Source of the DNA: Klebsormidium nitens
Lineage: Eukaryota > Streptophyta > Klebsormidiophyceae > Klebsormidiales > Klebsormidiaceae
NCBI GenBank assembly: GCA_000708835.1
Contig: DF238763.1
Location: 1 to 64,000 of the forward strand
DNA: 64,000 bases
Direction: 5' to 3'
Positions 46,222-57,074 of the stretch are shown one piece after another (positions within the stretch are counted from its first letter, which is position 1; each line of letters begins with the position of its first letter). The notes under the pieces are model-generated. The model was given only the letters and a program-made list of their open reading frames with translations, searched no databases and was not told where the DNA came from. The position numbers and the translations under genes are program-made.

Positions 46222-46431
46222 ATGTCTTGAATAGAGTACAAAAGACTGTACTTTTTTGCGAGAGTGACTCTGTGATATATTCTTATTCGAAAGAAAAAGT
46301 GAATGGATCTAATTCAAAAAGATTGCAGGAACAACGTCACTGCCCCAAAAGAGGAGTAGAACAATGTCACTGATCGAGTTGTTAACCCTGCTGGGCTGAG
46401 AAAAAAAGTCTTATTGAAACGTTAATAAGGT

Positions 46432-46808
46432 ATGGTAGACGAACAATATTTTGAAGGAAAAGCACTCTTTCTCATTCGTACAAGCCTAGATTTCGCTTTT
46501 GAGTTTAAAACAATTCCAATTCATTCAAAGATTCTAGAATCTACACGTGTTGTGAAATCAATTCTATCTTGCTTGAGAAAAAAAACAATCGTTTATTGAT
46601 TCTTTTTTTGAATAAAAAGGATTTGAAAAACAAAGATTTTTGTAAAAGAGTAAAGCAAGTGCCCTCCATCTCATTTGACTCTCGGTTGAGAAGAAGTGAT
46701 TTGGAGTATTGTTTTCCACCGAAAAAAAATCAATTGATTTTTTATTGGATATATTTATTCAAAAAACCTTTGATTAAAAAGCATTCTTTTTATTCAAAGA
46801 ACGAGTAA
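46432..46808 (+). pseudogene. unrecognised ORF split at a run of eight A
   Basis: An ATG frame at 46432..46599 (55 codons, MVDEQYFEGKALFLIRTSLD start) meets the frame 46569..46808 at an A8 run (46579-46586). A one-base indel there would give about 125 residues with a Lys-rich C-terminus. I recognise neither half; composition is AT-driven. Confidence 0.3.
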
Positions 46809-46895
46809 AATGACTTATGGGGCTAGCGTTCTCTGCTCCGCTCCAATTCCCTTCGGGGAGAGGCTCTTCGCTCCCCCTCTTAAAGAAGATTGGAA
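46809..46895. repeat. short hairpin repeat block
   Basis: CTCCAATTCCCTTCGGGGAG, AGGCTCTTCGCTCCC and GGGGCTAGCG modules. The surrounding spacers 46222..46431 and 46896..47083 show no gene. Confidence 0.7.
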
Positions 46896-47083
46896 TGAAA
46901 TCAGGAGAATAAGAGAAGTTTGAGAAGTGAACGAAGCAGCGCACTTGCATCTTATTGCGATGAAAAAAAGAAAGATTGCTTCCTTTCAAATTGAATATGC
47001 TTTTTTCTCTTTAAAAATGATTGATTCATAAAGAAAAGCCATGCCGTTTGATTTCAAATCGAGCTAGCTCTCACTCAGTCAAT

Positions 47084-47157
47084 CGCGGGGTGGAGTAATT
47101 GGTTAGCTTGCCGGGCTCATGACCCGGAGTGTGTGGGTTCGAGTCCTACCCCCGCAC
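47084..47157 (+). tRNA. trnfM: initiator tRNA-Met(CAU)
   Basis: Anticodon CAT in loop CTCATGA, three G-C pairs at the base of the anticodon stem (CCGGG/CCCGG) and a C1-A72 mismatch next to acceptor GCGGGG/CCCCGC. These are initiator features. Confidence 0.92.
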
Positions 47158-47694
47158 AATCGAATGCGAGCGTATTGAGAGCAAAGAATTTCGAATAAAA
47201 CGAGAGCAAAATTATTGCCTTTCTTTTTGAAATAAAAAGCCAATTTTCTCTATTCTTAAACAAATTCTGCATACAACTGTCAATGTATTGAATTGTATAA
47301 TATTCAATCCAAAAGCATTCTTTTTTTTGTTTACAAAATAATAAAGATCAACTTTTTATAACTATCAATTGAAATTTCATCGAATTCCAATAAATAGAAG
47401 ATGCTAATTGTTCCATCTGTTTGAATAAAATAAAAAGTCTTTTTATTATTCAAAACAAAATTTTTTTTTCTTTTTTCATTTTTTTAGAATAACGGCGTTA
47501 CGCAGTTAGGAGCAACAGCTGCATTCACGTAGCCACTCTCTCCCGAAAGGAAAGGAAGGAACCGCACTTTTCGAAAGTATAGGGGCAAAAATCCTCCCCC
47601 TAACGGGGAGTGAGATTTGTTGAATTTTTTTTCAATTCTTTTAGACCATTCAAAAACTTTGTTTTTGAATAGAAAAGAAAGAGCGAATTGTATC
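47158..47694. other. spacer upstream of rns
   Basis: Very AT-rich to 47480, then short hairpins (CCCCCTAACGGGG, 47597-47609). No gene is seen. It probably carries the 5' processing or promoter region of the rRNA unit, but no motif is identifiable. Confidence 0.5.
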
Positions 47695-47904
47695 CAAAAA
47701 AATGAGTTTGATCCTGGCTCAGAATGAACGCTGGCGGTATGCCTAACACATGCAAGTCGGACGCTGTGCTCTTTTGCTTTATGCAATTGCATTCGGCGCA
47801 AAGAGGCACGGGGTGGCGAACGGGTGAGGAACGCGTGAGAATCTACCAAGCAGACGGGGTCAATCCCCCCTAGCCTTCTTGAATCGAGAAGAAAAAAGCT
47901 TCAT

Positions 47905-47970
47905 TCGAAGCATGCTTGAATCTTGTTCCACTCCCTTTTGGGAGTGACTTTGTTCCAAGAGGAAGTTTAC
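47905..47970. repeat. hairpin repeat in an rns variable helix
   Basis: TTGTTCCACTCCCTTTTGGGAGTGACTTTGTTCC is the same module found in spacers, here at the tip of a helix with CTTCGAA-type flanks in the V1-V2 part of the rRNA. It presumably extends an existing stem without harming the core. Confidence 0.85.
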
Positions 47971-48504
47971 TTCGAACAGCGCTGCTTGATGAGCTTGCGT
48001 CGGATTAGGTAGTTGGTAAGGAAATGGCTTACCAAGCCAACGATCCGTAGCCGGCCTTTTCGGGTGATCGGCCACACTGGGACTGAGATACGGCCTAGAC
48101 TCCCACGGGAGGCAGCAGTGAGGAATCTTGGACAATGGGCGAAAGCCTGATCCAGCAATACCGAGTGGGTGAGACGAAGGCTAATTAGGTCGTAAAGCCC
48201 TTTCGTCGAGAAGAGACAATGACAAGACTCGAAAAAGAAGCCCCGTCTAACTCCGTGCCAGCAGACGCGGTAATACGGGGGGGGCTAGTGTTATTCAGAA
48301 TAATTGGGCGTAAAGGGTACGTAGGCGGTCAGATTGAGCTCAGACCTAAGCCATAGGCTTAACCTATGGACGGTCTTGCAGCTGTTCTGTCTTTGAGTTG
48401 GATAGGGAAGAGTGGAATTTCTAGTGGAGAGATTAAATTCATAGATATTAGAAGGAAGGCCGGCGGCGAAGGCAACTCTTTAGATCCAGACTGACGCTAA
48501 GGTA

Positions 48505-48539
<35 letters not shown>

Positions 48540-48777
48540 AGTAGTCCACGCCGTAAACGATGAGTGCTCGCCTTTGGTCTTTCGATCAGGGGCTTAGCAA
48601 ACGCGATAAGCACTCCGCCTGGGGAGTACGATGGCAACATTGAAACTCAAAGGAATTGGCGGGGGCCTGCACAAGCGGTGGAACATGTGGTTTAATTCGA
48701 AACAACGCGCAAAACCTTACCAGCCCTTGACATAGAGCACAGCGCCCTCTGAGAGGGGAGGCACTATACAATGCTTT

Positions 48778-48819
<42 letters not shown>

Positions 48820-48939
48820 CGGGTTAAGTCCTATAACGAGCGAAACCCTCGTCCCTAGTTGCAAAGTGCGGCTTGTTCATCAAGCTGTTCACAGAACTCT
48901 AGGGAGACTGCCGGCGATATGCCGGATGAAAGTGGGGAT

Positions 48940-50177
48940 AAAACAAAAGGCGCGAAAAGCAACTCCCACTAGGGAGGAAAGCGAAAAGCTCAAAAAAAGA
49001 GTTTTAGCCAGAGCAATCAACTCTTTTTTTGAGCAAGGCCACGCGCCCTTACTTGACATTGTCCCCGTGCATGGTAACATGCAAGAACAAAACTGGGTGA
49101 ATTGCAAAGACAACCTTCTACAGCTTTCTTATAGTTGCTGAGAAGGTCAATCTGCAGCGAAGCATACCGAACGGAAAAGGCCTTATGGTTCATTTGTGAA
49201 CCGTAGGCTTATAGGAGTAGGTTTGAACGTTCAACGACTAGAGAGTGAGGATATCCTACCAATAAACTCTCCACGAGCGCCCGGCAACTCTTACAAAAAA
49301 CAACATAGCAGAAACGGAAAGCTAAATGAGATCTTTTTTTCACCCTTCTTGTTCCTAATACGCCCCGCCATACATACAGTATACTCGCTTTCTTTTCATT
49401 CATAACGCATGATATACAAAACACCACCCTGGATCTTAGGTACATTATTAGGAGATGGTCATATAGACCCCTTTGGTCGCCTCTTTATTGAACATTCAAC
49501 CAAGCAAAAAGCATACTTCTTTCATAAATTTTTCAAGCTGCAGCATATGAAGGAATGAAATAAAAAAAAAGTTTTGCCTGCAAATTACAAAGGAATTGAT
49601 AGGACACAAATTCATAGGAAAACAAAGAAGGCATATACAACTTTTTGTGTACGATCACAGCGTGTGTTTCAAATTGAGCGAAAATCGTTTTATCCCGAAA
49701 AAGAAAAATGAATAAAATCAAAAAACACATTTTTTTGGATTCAATGGGGGGCGGTCGCCCCACTCATTCCTCTAGGCATTGAACAATGGCTCAATGAAGA
49801 GGCACTGGCGTTTTGGTATATGGATGATGGCGGTCGTAATAGTCAATATGGGGCTGGAATGGTTTTTGATCTTCTTTTTCAGAGAATGACCGCGCTACTT
49901 TAGCACAAGTATTGAACAATCGATTTGATCTTGCAACGAGTTTTCATAATAGGGCTGAAAAGAACGTAAAGCTTTATATCCGTACTAGTAGTGCACAAAG
50001 ATTTTGTGATCTTATTAGACCATTCGTTATTCCAGAAATGTTGTATAAGCTTACTAAACCACTTCCGGCAGGAGGTGACTCCGTTCCACCGACAACGTAA
50101 GAGTTGATGAAATAGTCTGACCTTTGGGGTAACCTAAAGAAATAAGAGATAAAGAGCTCTTAGAATAACAACAAATG
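48940..50177 (+). mobile_element. group I intron in rns
   Basis: The exons GGTGGGGAT and GACGTCAAG are contiguous in other 16S genes (around E. coli position 1188), so the 1.24-kb insert is an intron. The upstream exon ends with T and the intron ends with G, as group I introns do. Core elements are visible: TTCAACGACTAGAGAGTGAG with GATATCCTA (about 49228-49260) and ATAGTCTGACC (about 50111-50122), plausible P7-P3 strands. It carries a broken LAGLIDADG ORF. Confidence 0.9.
49409..50100 (+). pseudogene. LAGLIDADG homing endonuclease remnant
   Basis: The first motif is in the ATG frame 49409..49558 (WILGTLLGDGHIDPFGR), which ends at a TGA. A middle part (AYTTFCVRSQRVFQIERKSF) lies in another frame around 49560-49710. 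The second motif (EALAFWYMDDGGRNSQYG) follows from about 49808, and the C-terminal part runs to 50100. Junctions coincide with repeat-like sequence: GAATGAAATAAAAAAAAAGT at 49552-49573 and AAAACACATTTTTTTGGATT with GGGGCGGTCGCCCC at 49718-49762. So repeat insertion seems to have broken the gene. Confidence 0.85.
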
Positions 50178-50313
50178 GACGTCAAGTCCTCATGGCCTTT
50201 ATGGGCTGGGCTACACACGTGTTACAATGGCAAGCACAGAGGGAAGCAATGCCGCAAGGCGGAGCGAATCCTTAAATCTTGTCCCAGTCCGGATTGCTCG
50301 CTGCAACTCGCGA

Positions 50314-50350
<37 letters not shown>

Positions 50351-50635
50351 CGCCGCGGTGAATATGTAACCGGGCCTTGCACACACCGCCTGTCACATCC
50401 TGGGAATTGGTTGTGTCTGAATAAGGTTCAAACGTCATTGATTGATAAGGCTTGCAATGCTCTTGCTGAGCAAGGCTTGCACGCAAAGGCGGCTAGATCT
50501 TACACGGCACGGTCAGTAACTGAGATGAAGTCATAACAAGGTGGCCGTAGGGGAACCTGCGGCCGGAATGACCCTAAGATGTTTATGGTTCAAAAAAAGA
50601 AAGATCCGTTGCGACGTAAGAGTACACTCTTCAAA

Positions 50636-50755
50636 ACAAAGGGGCGATACAATAGAATAGGCAAACACCCGATCCCATACCGAACTCGAATTGTGAAACG
50701 ATTCTATGCCTTATGTACTGATTTTTATCTTTCGGGAGACGAGGTCCCCCTTTGT
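50636..50755 (+). rRNA. rrn5: 5S ribosomal RNA
   Basis: About 120 nt with terminal stem ACAAAGGGG/CCCCCTTTGT. The diagnostic loop region is AAACACCCGATCCCATACCG followed by AACTC, and the 3' part is TATGTACTG...CGGGAGAC, closely matching plant mitochondrial 5S. It lies just after rns, and the rRNA-binding partner rpl5 is also present. Confidence 0.9.
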
Positions 50756-50808
50756 TTTGAAGAGTAGAGCAAGCATATGCTCAGCACAAAGATTCGGCTC
50801 AGTTCGTT

Positions 50809-50881
50809 GGCGGAATAGTTTAGTTGGTTAGAACAGCGGAATCATAATCCGCATGCAGGGGTTCAAATCCCTTTTCCGCTA
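50809..50881 (+). tRNA. trnI: CAU tRNA, probably tRNA-Ile(lysidine-CAU)
   Basis: Anticodon CAT in loop ATCATAA with stem GCGGA/TCCGC, acceptor GGCGGAA/TTCCGCT. Initiator and elongator Met candidates exist elsewhere (47084, 62385), and this loop resembles mitochondrial trnI(cau) from memory. It would need lysidine modification. A second elongator Met is the alternative. Confidence 0.75.
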
Positions 50882-51004
50882 TTCTTTCTATCTATTCTCG
50901 CATTTTCAGCTGAACTGGATCAAAATCCCATAAACGACCCATTTTTATTCAAACTTTTTTTTTGAACACAGTGGGAGGACAAAAAGAAAAATCGGAGTGT
51001 ATTG

Positions 51005-54000
51005 CGTCAGCTGTGCACCTCAAATCAAATGCATTGGATGGATGCCTCGGCAGAAAGGAAAAGAAGGGACGAACTAAATCTCGAAAAGCCGTAGAACAGG
51101 TGATGCCCTAAAACCTACGGATCTCCCATCGGGAAACCGCATGCGTCGATCAGAAACCAAAAGGTGGAATGTTCGACAGACTACTTGGCCAACTGAAACA
51201 TCTAAGTAACCAAAGGAAAAAGAAATCAACCGAGACTCCGTAAGTAGTGGCGAGCGAACGCGGACATTGCTAGCTCTTATTCAACCCCTTAAGAGGCTGA
51301 GAAGCCTTGCCATAGAAGGTCATAGCCCTGTAAGGGTTGAATATTCTGAAGATTTACCAATCTTGAATGAGCAAAGAGCCCATCCCCATAGGGGATTGGA
51401 GCTCATTTTATTTGAGGGGGGACCACCCTCCAAGCAAAGTAATCCTTCTGACCTATAGTGCAATAGTACCGCGAGGGAAAGGTGAAAAAAACTCTGGAAA
51501 GAGGGTGAAAAGATCTGAAATCCAATGCAGACAATCAGTTGAAGGCAATTGCCATATTGGGCAGTGCATGAGTGAGAGCCAGGATTGGCTTGAATCCATT
51601 CTCAATTGCTTACAGCGTACCTTTTGTATAATGGGTCAGCGAGTCAATCTTTACAGCAAGCTTAAGCTCTAAAGTGTAGGCGCAATGAGAAACCATACCA
51701 GTTGTAAGGATTGGACCCGAAATCGATTGAGCTAGCCATGGGCAGGTTGAAGCGGCGCCCGACAGCACGTGGAAGACCGAATTCGTTACTGTGGCAAAAG
51801 TATGAAATGACCTGTGGCTAGGGGTGAAAGGCCTATCAAAATCGAAGATAGCTGGTTTTTTGCGAAATCTATTTAGGTAGAGCGTTCTTCAGCAATCGTG
51901 TTTGTAGGGGGTAGAGCACTCGATGGGCTAGGGTGGCCCAAAGCTTGACCGATCCCAAGGAAACTCCGAATACCTACAAACAATAGAGTGCCCTATTCTC
52001 CTAAAAGAAGCTTGGTAACTTCTTATTGCTATGAGTTCCAATCCCCTAAAGGGATATTCATTTCAATTCAAGAGAGAATAGAGGCCATACGCTGAAAGCA
52101 GACAGACTTTGGGTGATAAGGTCCAAGGTCAAAAGGGAAACAGCCCAGATCGTATGCTAAGGTCCCAAAGCAATCACTTAGTGGAAAAGGTGGTCGCTAG
52201 GCGATTACAACCGGGAGGTGGGCTTGGAAGCAGCCATCCTATTATGACAGCGTAACAGCTCACTGGTCTAGCTTAGCGGCGCCTAAAATGAACCGGGGCT
52301 CAAGTGATTCACCGAAGCAACGAAATTGAATCGAGGGAGCTGATACGATTTTGAAGAATTGTACCGATCTGCGACCCCATTCAATTGGTAGCAAAACGTT
52401 CTATAAGCCCTGTGAAGGCAACTCGTAAGAGATGCTGGAGGCATTAGAAGTGAGAATGCTGACATAAGTAACGATTAATAATGTGCAAAGCATTATCGCC
52501 GAAAGTTCAAGGGTTTCATTGTTCAGTCAATCTGCAATGAGTCAATAAGGCCCCTAAGTTTCATGCTGAAGAGCATTGATCGATGGGTAGGCTGGGAGCG
52601 ACGAAGAGATCGCTGATGGGGCTATTGCCCCCTGCTTCGCTCCACTCCTCTCTGGGGAGTGGGGCTCTGCGCTCAATCATCTTTCTGATACAGAACACGC
52701 GGCAATCGCGCCTTGCAGGAGTGATTTGATTCGAGACAATCCTTTTCCTAGAAACAACTCCAGCCACAACTATACCTTACCCCAAACCGACACAGGTGAA
52801 CAAGTAGAGAATACTAAGGCGTTGGGACAATCACCTTGAAGGAACTCGGCAAAATCACTCCGTAACTTCGGGAGAAGGAGGGCTCTCAAGAGAGAGTGGC
52901 ACAGAATAGGGGGTGGCGGCTGTTTATTAAAAACACAGGACTCTGCAAAGTACCAATACCATGTATAGAGTCTGACACCTGCCCGGTGCTGTAAGGTGAA
53001 TAGGAGAGGTAAGTATGCTTCGAATGAAAGCCCCAGTAAACGGCGGCAGTAACTCTAACTGTCCTAAGGTAGCGAAATTCCTTGACGTATAATTAACGTC
53101 CTGCATGAATGGTGTCACGACTGCCCCGCTGTCTCCAAGGTGAGCCCAGTGAATTTGAATTCTCCGTGAAGATGCGGAGTACCAGCGGCTAGACGGTAAG
53201 ACCCCGTGCACCTTTACTATAGCTTTGCACTGGCCACCCCGGTATGATGTGTAGAATAGGTGGGACCATACAATTGGGATCGTGAAATACCATCCTTTAT
53301 TCTGGGGGGGTCTAACTATAAGAATGTAGGACCTTGCATAGTTGGTAGTTTCCCTGGGGAGGGGTTCTCCTAAAGAGTAACGGAGAAGTGTGAAGGTAAG
53401 CTCAAGCTGTGCTTGCGCGCAGCTGTAGAGCGTAATGGTACAAGCTTGCCTGACTGTAAGACCTACAAGTCGAACAGAGACGAAAGTCGGCCATAGTGAT
53501 CCGGGGGCCCCGTGTGGAAGGGCCCTCGCTCAACGAATCAAAGGTACGCCGGGGATAACAGGCTAATGACCCCCAAGAGCCCATATCGACGGGGTCGTTT
53601 GGCACCTCGATGTCGACTCATCACATCCTGGGGGTGAAGAAGCTCCCAAGGGTTCGGTTGTTCGCCGATGAAAGTGGTACGTGAGTTGGGTTTAGAACGT
53701 CGTGAGACAGTTTGGTTCCTATCTACCGTTGGAGGAACATCATAGCTGCAGAGCCTTCCCTTCAAAAGGTGGCTCATTGTGCGCTGTTGATGAAAAAAGA
53801 ATTGAGAGGCGCTGCCCTTAGTACGAGAGGACCGGGGCAGGTAAACCTCTAGTGTACTGACTGTCGCACCAGCGGCATCGCCAGGAAGCCACGTTTGCAC
53901 GGGAGAACTGCTGAAAGCATATAAGCGGGAAACCTTTCTCTATACAAGTTCTTAGAATCGGTGAAAGACTCTCACCTTAATAGGCGCATGGTGCAAGTGC

Positions 54001-54055
54001 TGAAAGGCACGAAGCTTTTGCGTACTAATCTGATCGAATCCAATAAAAAATTCAA
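51005..54055 (+). rRNA. rnl: large subunit ribosomal RNA (23S-like)
   Basis: The 5' end has GGATGGATGCCTCGGCAG. The conserved core includes AGTACCGCGAGGGAAAGGTG, TAACTGTCCTAAGGTAGCGA, CGCCGGGGATAACAGGCTAA, CATCCTGGGGGTGAAGAAGC, TACGAGAGGACCGGG (sarcin-ricin loop), and a 3' end near AAGGCACGAAGCTTTTGCG. No intron interrupts the conserved core. Hairpin repeats occur near 51360-51420 and 52600-52680. Length is about 3.05 kb; the exact ends are estimated. Confidence 0.96.
52600..52690. repeat. hairpin repeats within rnl
   Basis: GATGGGGCTATTGCCCCCTG, CGCTCCACTCCTCTCTGGGG and AGTGGGGCTCTGCGCTC modules lie between conserved rRNA segments, presumably in a variable expansion helix. The same modules appear in spacers (18270-18310, 56300-56345). 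Confidence 0.88.
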
Positions 54056-54084
54056 AATCGTATAAGATCTTTCTTTCAAAACAA

Positions 54085-54580
54085 TCGAATGAAATAAAAA
54101 AAGAGATTTTTTTGAATGAAATCACTCTCAAAAAGGAGTGCAATGAAATCACTGATGGGGCTATTGCGCCCTACTTCGCTCCAATCTCCTTCGGAGAGAG
54201 GCTCTTCGCTCCACTGCCAGAGAGTGGCTCTTCGCTCCCTCTCGGCAGTGCAATGAAATGGGGGTCTAACGCCCCACTAAAAGTCATAAAAAAGATTCAA
54301 ACTGGGTTTGGATGGTTTTCTTTCAATCTATCCTTTTTTGGGATTGAAAGCAACCCCTCGTTCGGCTTCTTCAATCATTTCTTTGAAAGAAAAAGAGATC
54401 CAAACTTTTAATTTTAAAAAGTGTGGCTCTTCGCTCCAAACTTTTAATTTTAAAAAGTGTGGCTCTTCGCTCCAAACTTTTAATTTTAAAAAGTGTGGCT
54501 CTTCGCTCCAAACTTTTAAAAAGTGTGGCTCTTCGCTCCAAACTTTTAAAAAGTGTGGCTCTTCGCTCCAAATAGAAGAT
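54085..54580. repeat. hairpin tract with tandem 36-nt and 30-nt units before atp9
   Basis: Three perfect 36-nt units CCAAACTTTTAATTTTAAAA (continuing AGTGTGGCTCTTCGCT) lie at 54400..54507, then two shorter 30-nt units lacking TAATTT at 54508..54567. The shorter unit looks like a deletion derivative inside the loop. Upstream are CTCCTTCGGAG and CACTGCCAGAGAGTGGC modules. Confidence 0.92.
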
Positions 54581-54666
54581 TGCCCATTCCCGGCATCCCC
54601 GCCGCATATAAGCAACCAATCAAAGGTCATCGTTTTCAAAAATTGACAATCAATAAAAAAATTCAA

Positions 54667-54891
54667 ATGTTAGAAGGAGCAAAATTAATCGGAGCAGGCT
54701 GTGCAACTATTGCATTAGCCGGAGCAGCAGTTGGCATTGGAAATGTGTTTAGTTCTCTAATCACTTCAGTTGCTAGAAATCCTTCATTGGCGAAGCAGTT
54801 GTTTGGGTATGCAATCTTAGGATTCGCATTAACCGAAGCTATTGCTCTTTTCGCTCTAATGATGGCTTTCCTAATCTTATTCGTATTCTAA
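54667..54891 (+). CDS. atp9: ATP synthase F0 subunit c (Atp9)
   Basis: c-ring proteolipid. The 74-residue product has two hydrophobic helices around the polar loop [20 protein letters not shown], and the second helix carries the proton-binding Glu in [13 protein letters not shown] (Glu about 57). The ATG at 54667 gives [20 protein letters not shown], the family start. The open frame continues upstream into repeats and is not translated there in all likelihood. It follows rnl by about 600 bp. Confidence 0.98.
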   Translation: MLEGAKLIGAGCATIALAGAAVGIGNVFSSLITSVARNPSLAKQLFGYAILGFALTEAIALFALMMAFLILFVF

Positions 54892-55640
54892 ACCGGGTAC
54901 CTTTAAGGTATTGAAGACAAGAAGGAAAGCTTCTTCTTGAAGCACTCCTCGCAATACAAAGAATTCATTTCTAATTTGCAAAAGCTCTCTCAACGCTTTT
55001 TTAAACGGGGTTGCACAACGTCTAACTCCCTGCAGTTGTATTTCTGTTGTGCAACCCTCCCTTCATAGGGTTGATTGTATCGAAAGACCCACCCTATTCC
55101 CATTCAATTTTTTAACAGCGCACAAGAAAAAGCCTAATCTTTCAAAAAAGGGTAAGGCGAATTACTTGAGTTGTCCTTCTCTTCTCTATCAGCCACGGCA
55201 TGCCTTTACAAGAGCGTTCATTCTTGAATACGCTTGCCTATTAGAAAAACTTTTTTGTTTAGACTGACTAAGCTCTAATGGATTCTCCTAAAATTGCTTT
55301 TTCTTTGCCCGCTCTTTCTTGTTTGCATTGAATTTTTTTTAAACTTTGAGAATTGAGAGAAAACAAGATTTTGTTCACCTATCTGGTGTTCCGTTTTCTC
55401 TTTTTATATTAAAGCGTATTACTGATGCATTTAGATCCAATACCTTTTGAAGCCTTATTAATAAATTACTGGCAGTCGCTAAACATAAGGCTTTAATAAG
55501 AATTGAGGAGCGAAGATAAAAAAAAAAACTTTTTTTTCAGCGAAGAGCCTCTCTCCGGAGGATTTTCTGTTATTCCATACTAAAAGAGGGTTAACCTTTT
55601 TTCATTTGACTCTATTGTATACCAATCAAAATGTTATAGA
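54892..55640. other. spacer downstream of atp9; no gene recognised
   Basis: A 72-codon plus-strand frame (55049..55267) has no motif. A GCGAAGATAAAAAAAAAAAC/GTTTTTT hairpin repeat lies at 55510-55555. Confidence 0.5.
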
Positions 55641-55649
55641 GGGAAGTGA

Positions 55650-55921
55650 ATGAAAAGAAAAATGGCACATAAATCACGAAAACAAAGTTTCAACAAAAGA
55701 AAGCAAGGTTTCAACAAATGAAGGGAAGGAGCCGCATGCAAGGTTTTGTGCGAGTGGCAGAGAATGAAAGTTCAACAAAGGTAGATTCAGCCAAAGAATA
55801 TTTCAAAGCTTTAAACGCTCGTATTTATACTGCAACAATTCCCGAGCTTCTGAAGTGGCTGTTTCAACAAAAAAATCGTTCAATAAGATGGTTTCTAAGC
55901 ACATTTATTTTGCTATCTTAA
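55650..55921 (+). CDS. doubtful small hypothetical ORF(s)
   Basis: An ATG frame at 55650 (MKRKMAHKSRKQSFNKRKQG) stops near 55720, and another frame (55718..55921, 67 codons, MKGRSRMQGFVRVAENESST start) follows at once. It contains a possible amphipathic helix (AKEYFKALNARIYTATIPEL) and a hydrophobic end. I do not recognise it; it might be one frameshifted gene or chance. Confidence 0.3.
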
Positions 55922-55974
55922 GAAATGCATTGTTTTGAACGAGTAAGGGTGAGTGGAAGGTTCCAAACCCCTAC

Positions 55975-56350
55975 GGGGATAGGCTCTTAGTGGGGCTAAA
56001 GCCCCCCATTTCATTTGACTTCCTGCCGCGAGTGACTTCGTTAGTGGAGCTAGCGCCGCCAATTTCATTCAAAAAAATTTCTTTTTTGATTTCATTCCAC
56101 TCCCGGAGAGGGGGTGATTTCATTCAAAAAAATCTCTTTTTTTATTTCATTCCACTTTCTTTTTGGAGGAGCGAAGAGCCTCTCTCCGAAGGAGATTGGA
56201 GCGAAGAGCCTCTCTCCGAAGGAGATTGGAGCGAAGAGCCTCTCTCCGAAGGAGATTGGAGCGAAGATAAAAAAAACACTTTTTTTTCAGCGAAGAGCCA
56301 CTGCCCTCCAGGGAGTGGAGCGGAGCAGGGGGCAATAGCCCCATCAGCGA
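55975..56350. repeat. three tandem 30-nt hairpin units and modules
   Basis: Perfect copies of GCGAAGAGCCTCTCTCCGAA (continuing GGAGATTGGA) lie at 56171..56260. Flanking modules are GGGGCTAAAGCCCCCC, CACTCCCGGAGAGGGGGTG, CAAAAAAATCTCTTTTTTTA and CTGCCCTCCAGGGAG, then GGGGCAATAGCCCC. Confidence 0.92.
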
Positions 56351-56971
56351 TTCTATTCCTTTTTTAAAGGCTACTTGCAAACTTTTTTCAACCCGCCTTC
56401 TTATGAAAGATGAAAGCAAGCCAACGCATCAATCATTTCTACGACGGCTGATCCTTCGATGAAGGCAGACTCTGTTTCCATGTTTAGGATGAGTCTTTCT
56501 TAAAAAAAGCAATGCTCACTCGGTCAATTTTTCAATCATTCTAGCCTTTCAATCGGAAAGAGTTTTATAAAAAAAAATTCTTTCTCTTTATTGATTTGAA
56601 AATTTTTGTAGAAGTCTGCTTTCTGAGCCAATAAAAACTTGCCGCTACGATTAGGGTCGAAGAAACTATTGGTGAACCAATCCTTTCGAGAATGATAAAA
56701 AATGATCAAGTTTGCCCTTTCCGCTCTTTGTTTTTTGAATAATGAGAGAAAGAGAATCAGTAACCCCCGCGGTTTTTTTTGAACCGCCCAGGGTTTAAGC
56801 GAATTAGGGCGCTGTTTCTATCTAAACCACAGGTTTTTACATAACGCTATAGTTGACGGGTACTCAATCTAGTGGTTTGCTAAAAGCTGTGCTTTACGTT
56901 CTTGTAGCTTATTGACTAAAGCTGGGCATTTGAAGAGCTATTAAAAACTACATCCTTTAGCTACTAACTAT
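56351..56971. other. spacer before the recombinase block; nothing recognised
   Basis: AT-rich, no hairpin modules and no frame with family features. It may contain the left edge of the foreign block; no terminal repeat was found by eye. Confidence 0.45.
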
Positions 56972-57012
56972 AGCAATCATGCCTTTTAAGGCTTCTTAAA
57001 GGCATGATTGCT
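56972..57012 (-). terminator. hairpin downstream of the tyrosine recombinase
   Basis: AGCAATCATGCCTTTTAAG pairs with CTTAAAGGCATGATTGCT with a one-base bulge and a short loop. It lies about 60 bp beyond the recombinase stop on its minus strand and is not one of the common repeat modules, so a 3' end or recombination role is possible. Confidence 0.5.
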
Positions 57013-57074
57013 TTGTTTAATTGATATAGAATGTATCTTGTTGAAACTTTTAAATAACTTGGCGCTCTTAGCTC

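Larger units (their letters stand above)
47695..50577 (+). rRNA. rns: small subunit ribosomal RNA (16S-like) with one group I intron
   Basis: The 5' end has GAGTTTGATCCTGGCTCAG, followed by ACACATGCAAGTCG, GTGCCAGCAGACGCGGTAA (530 loop), GGATTAGATACCCCAGTAG, AACTCAAAGGAATTGGCGGG, GGGCTACACACGTG and, at the 3' end, AAGTCATAACAAGGTGGCCG and GGGGAACCTGCGG. Exons are about 47695..48939 and 50178..50577. The joined gene is about 1.65 kb, close to bacterial size. The variable region at 47905-47965 contains a hairpin repeat. Confidence 0.97.

Noticed and set aside
47697-53900. Protein frames inside rns and rnl
   Set aside because: They overlap highly conserved rRNA segments and have no homology visible; they are shadows.
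54308-54666. Overlapping open frames on both strands upstream of atp9
   Set aside because: They only translate the tandem hairpin units; atp9 begins at its internal ATG.
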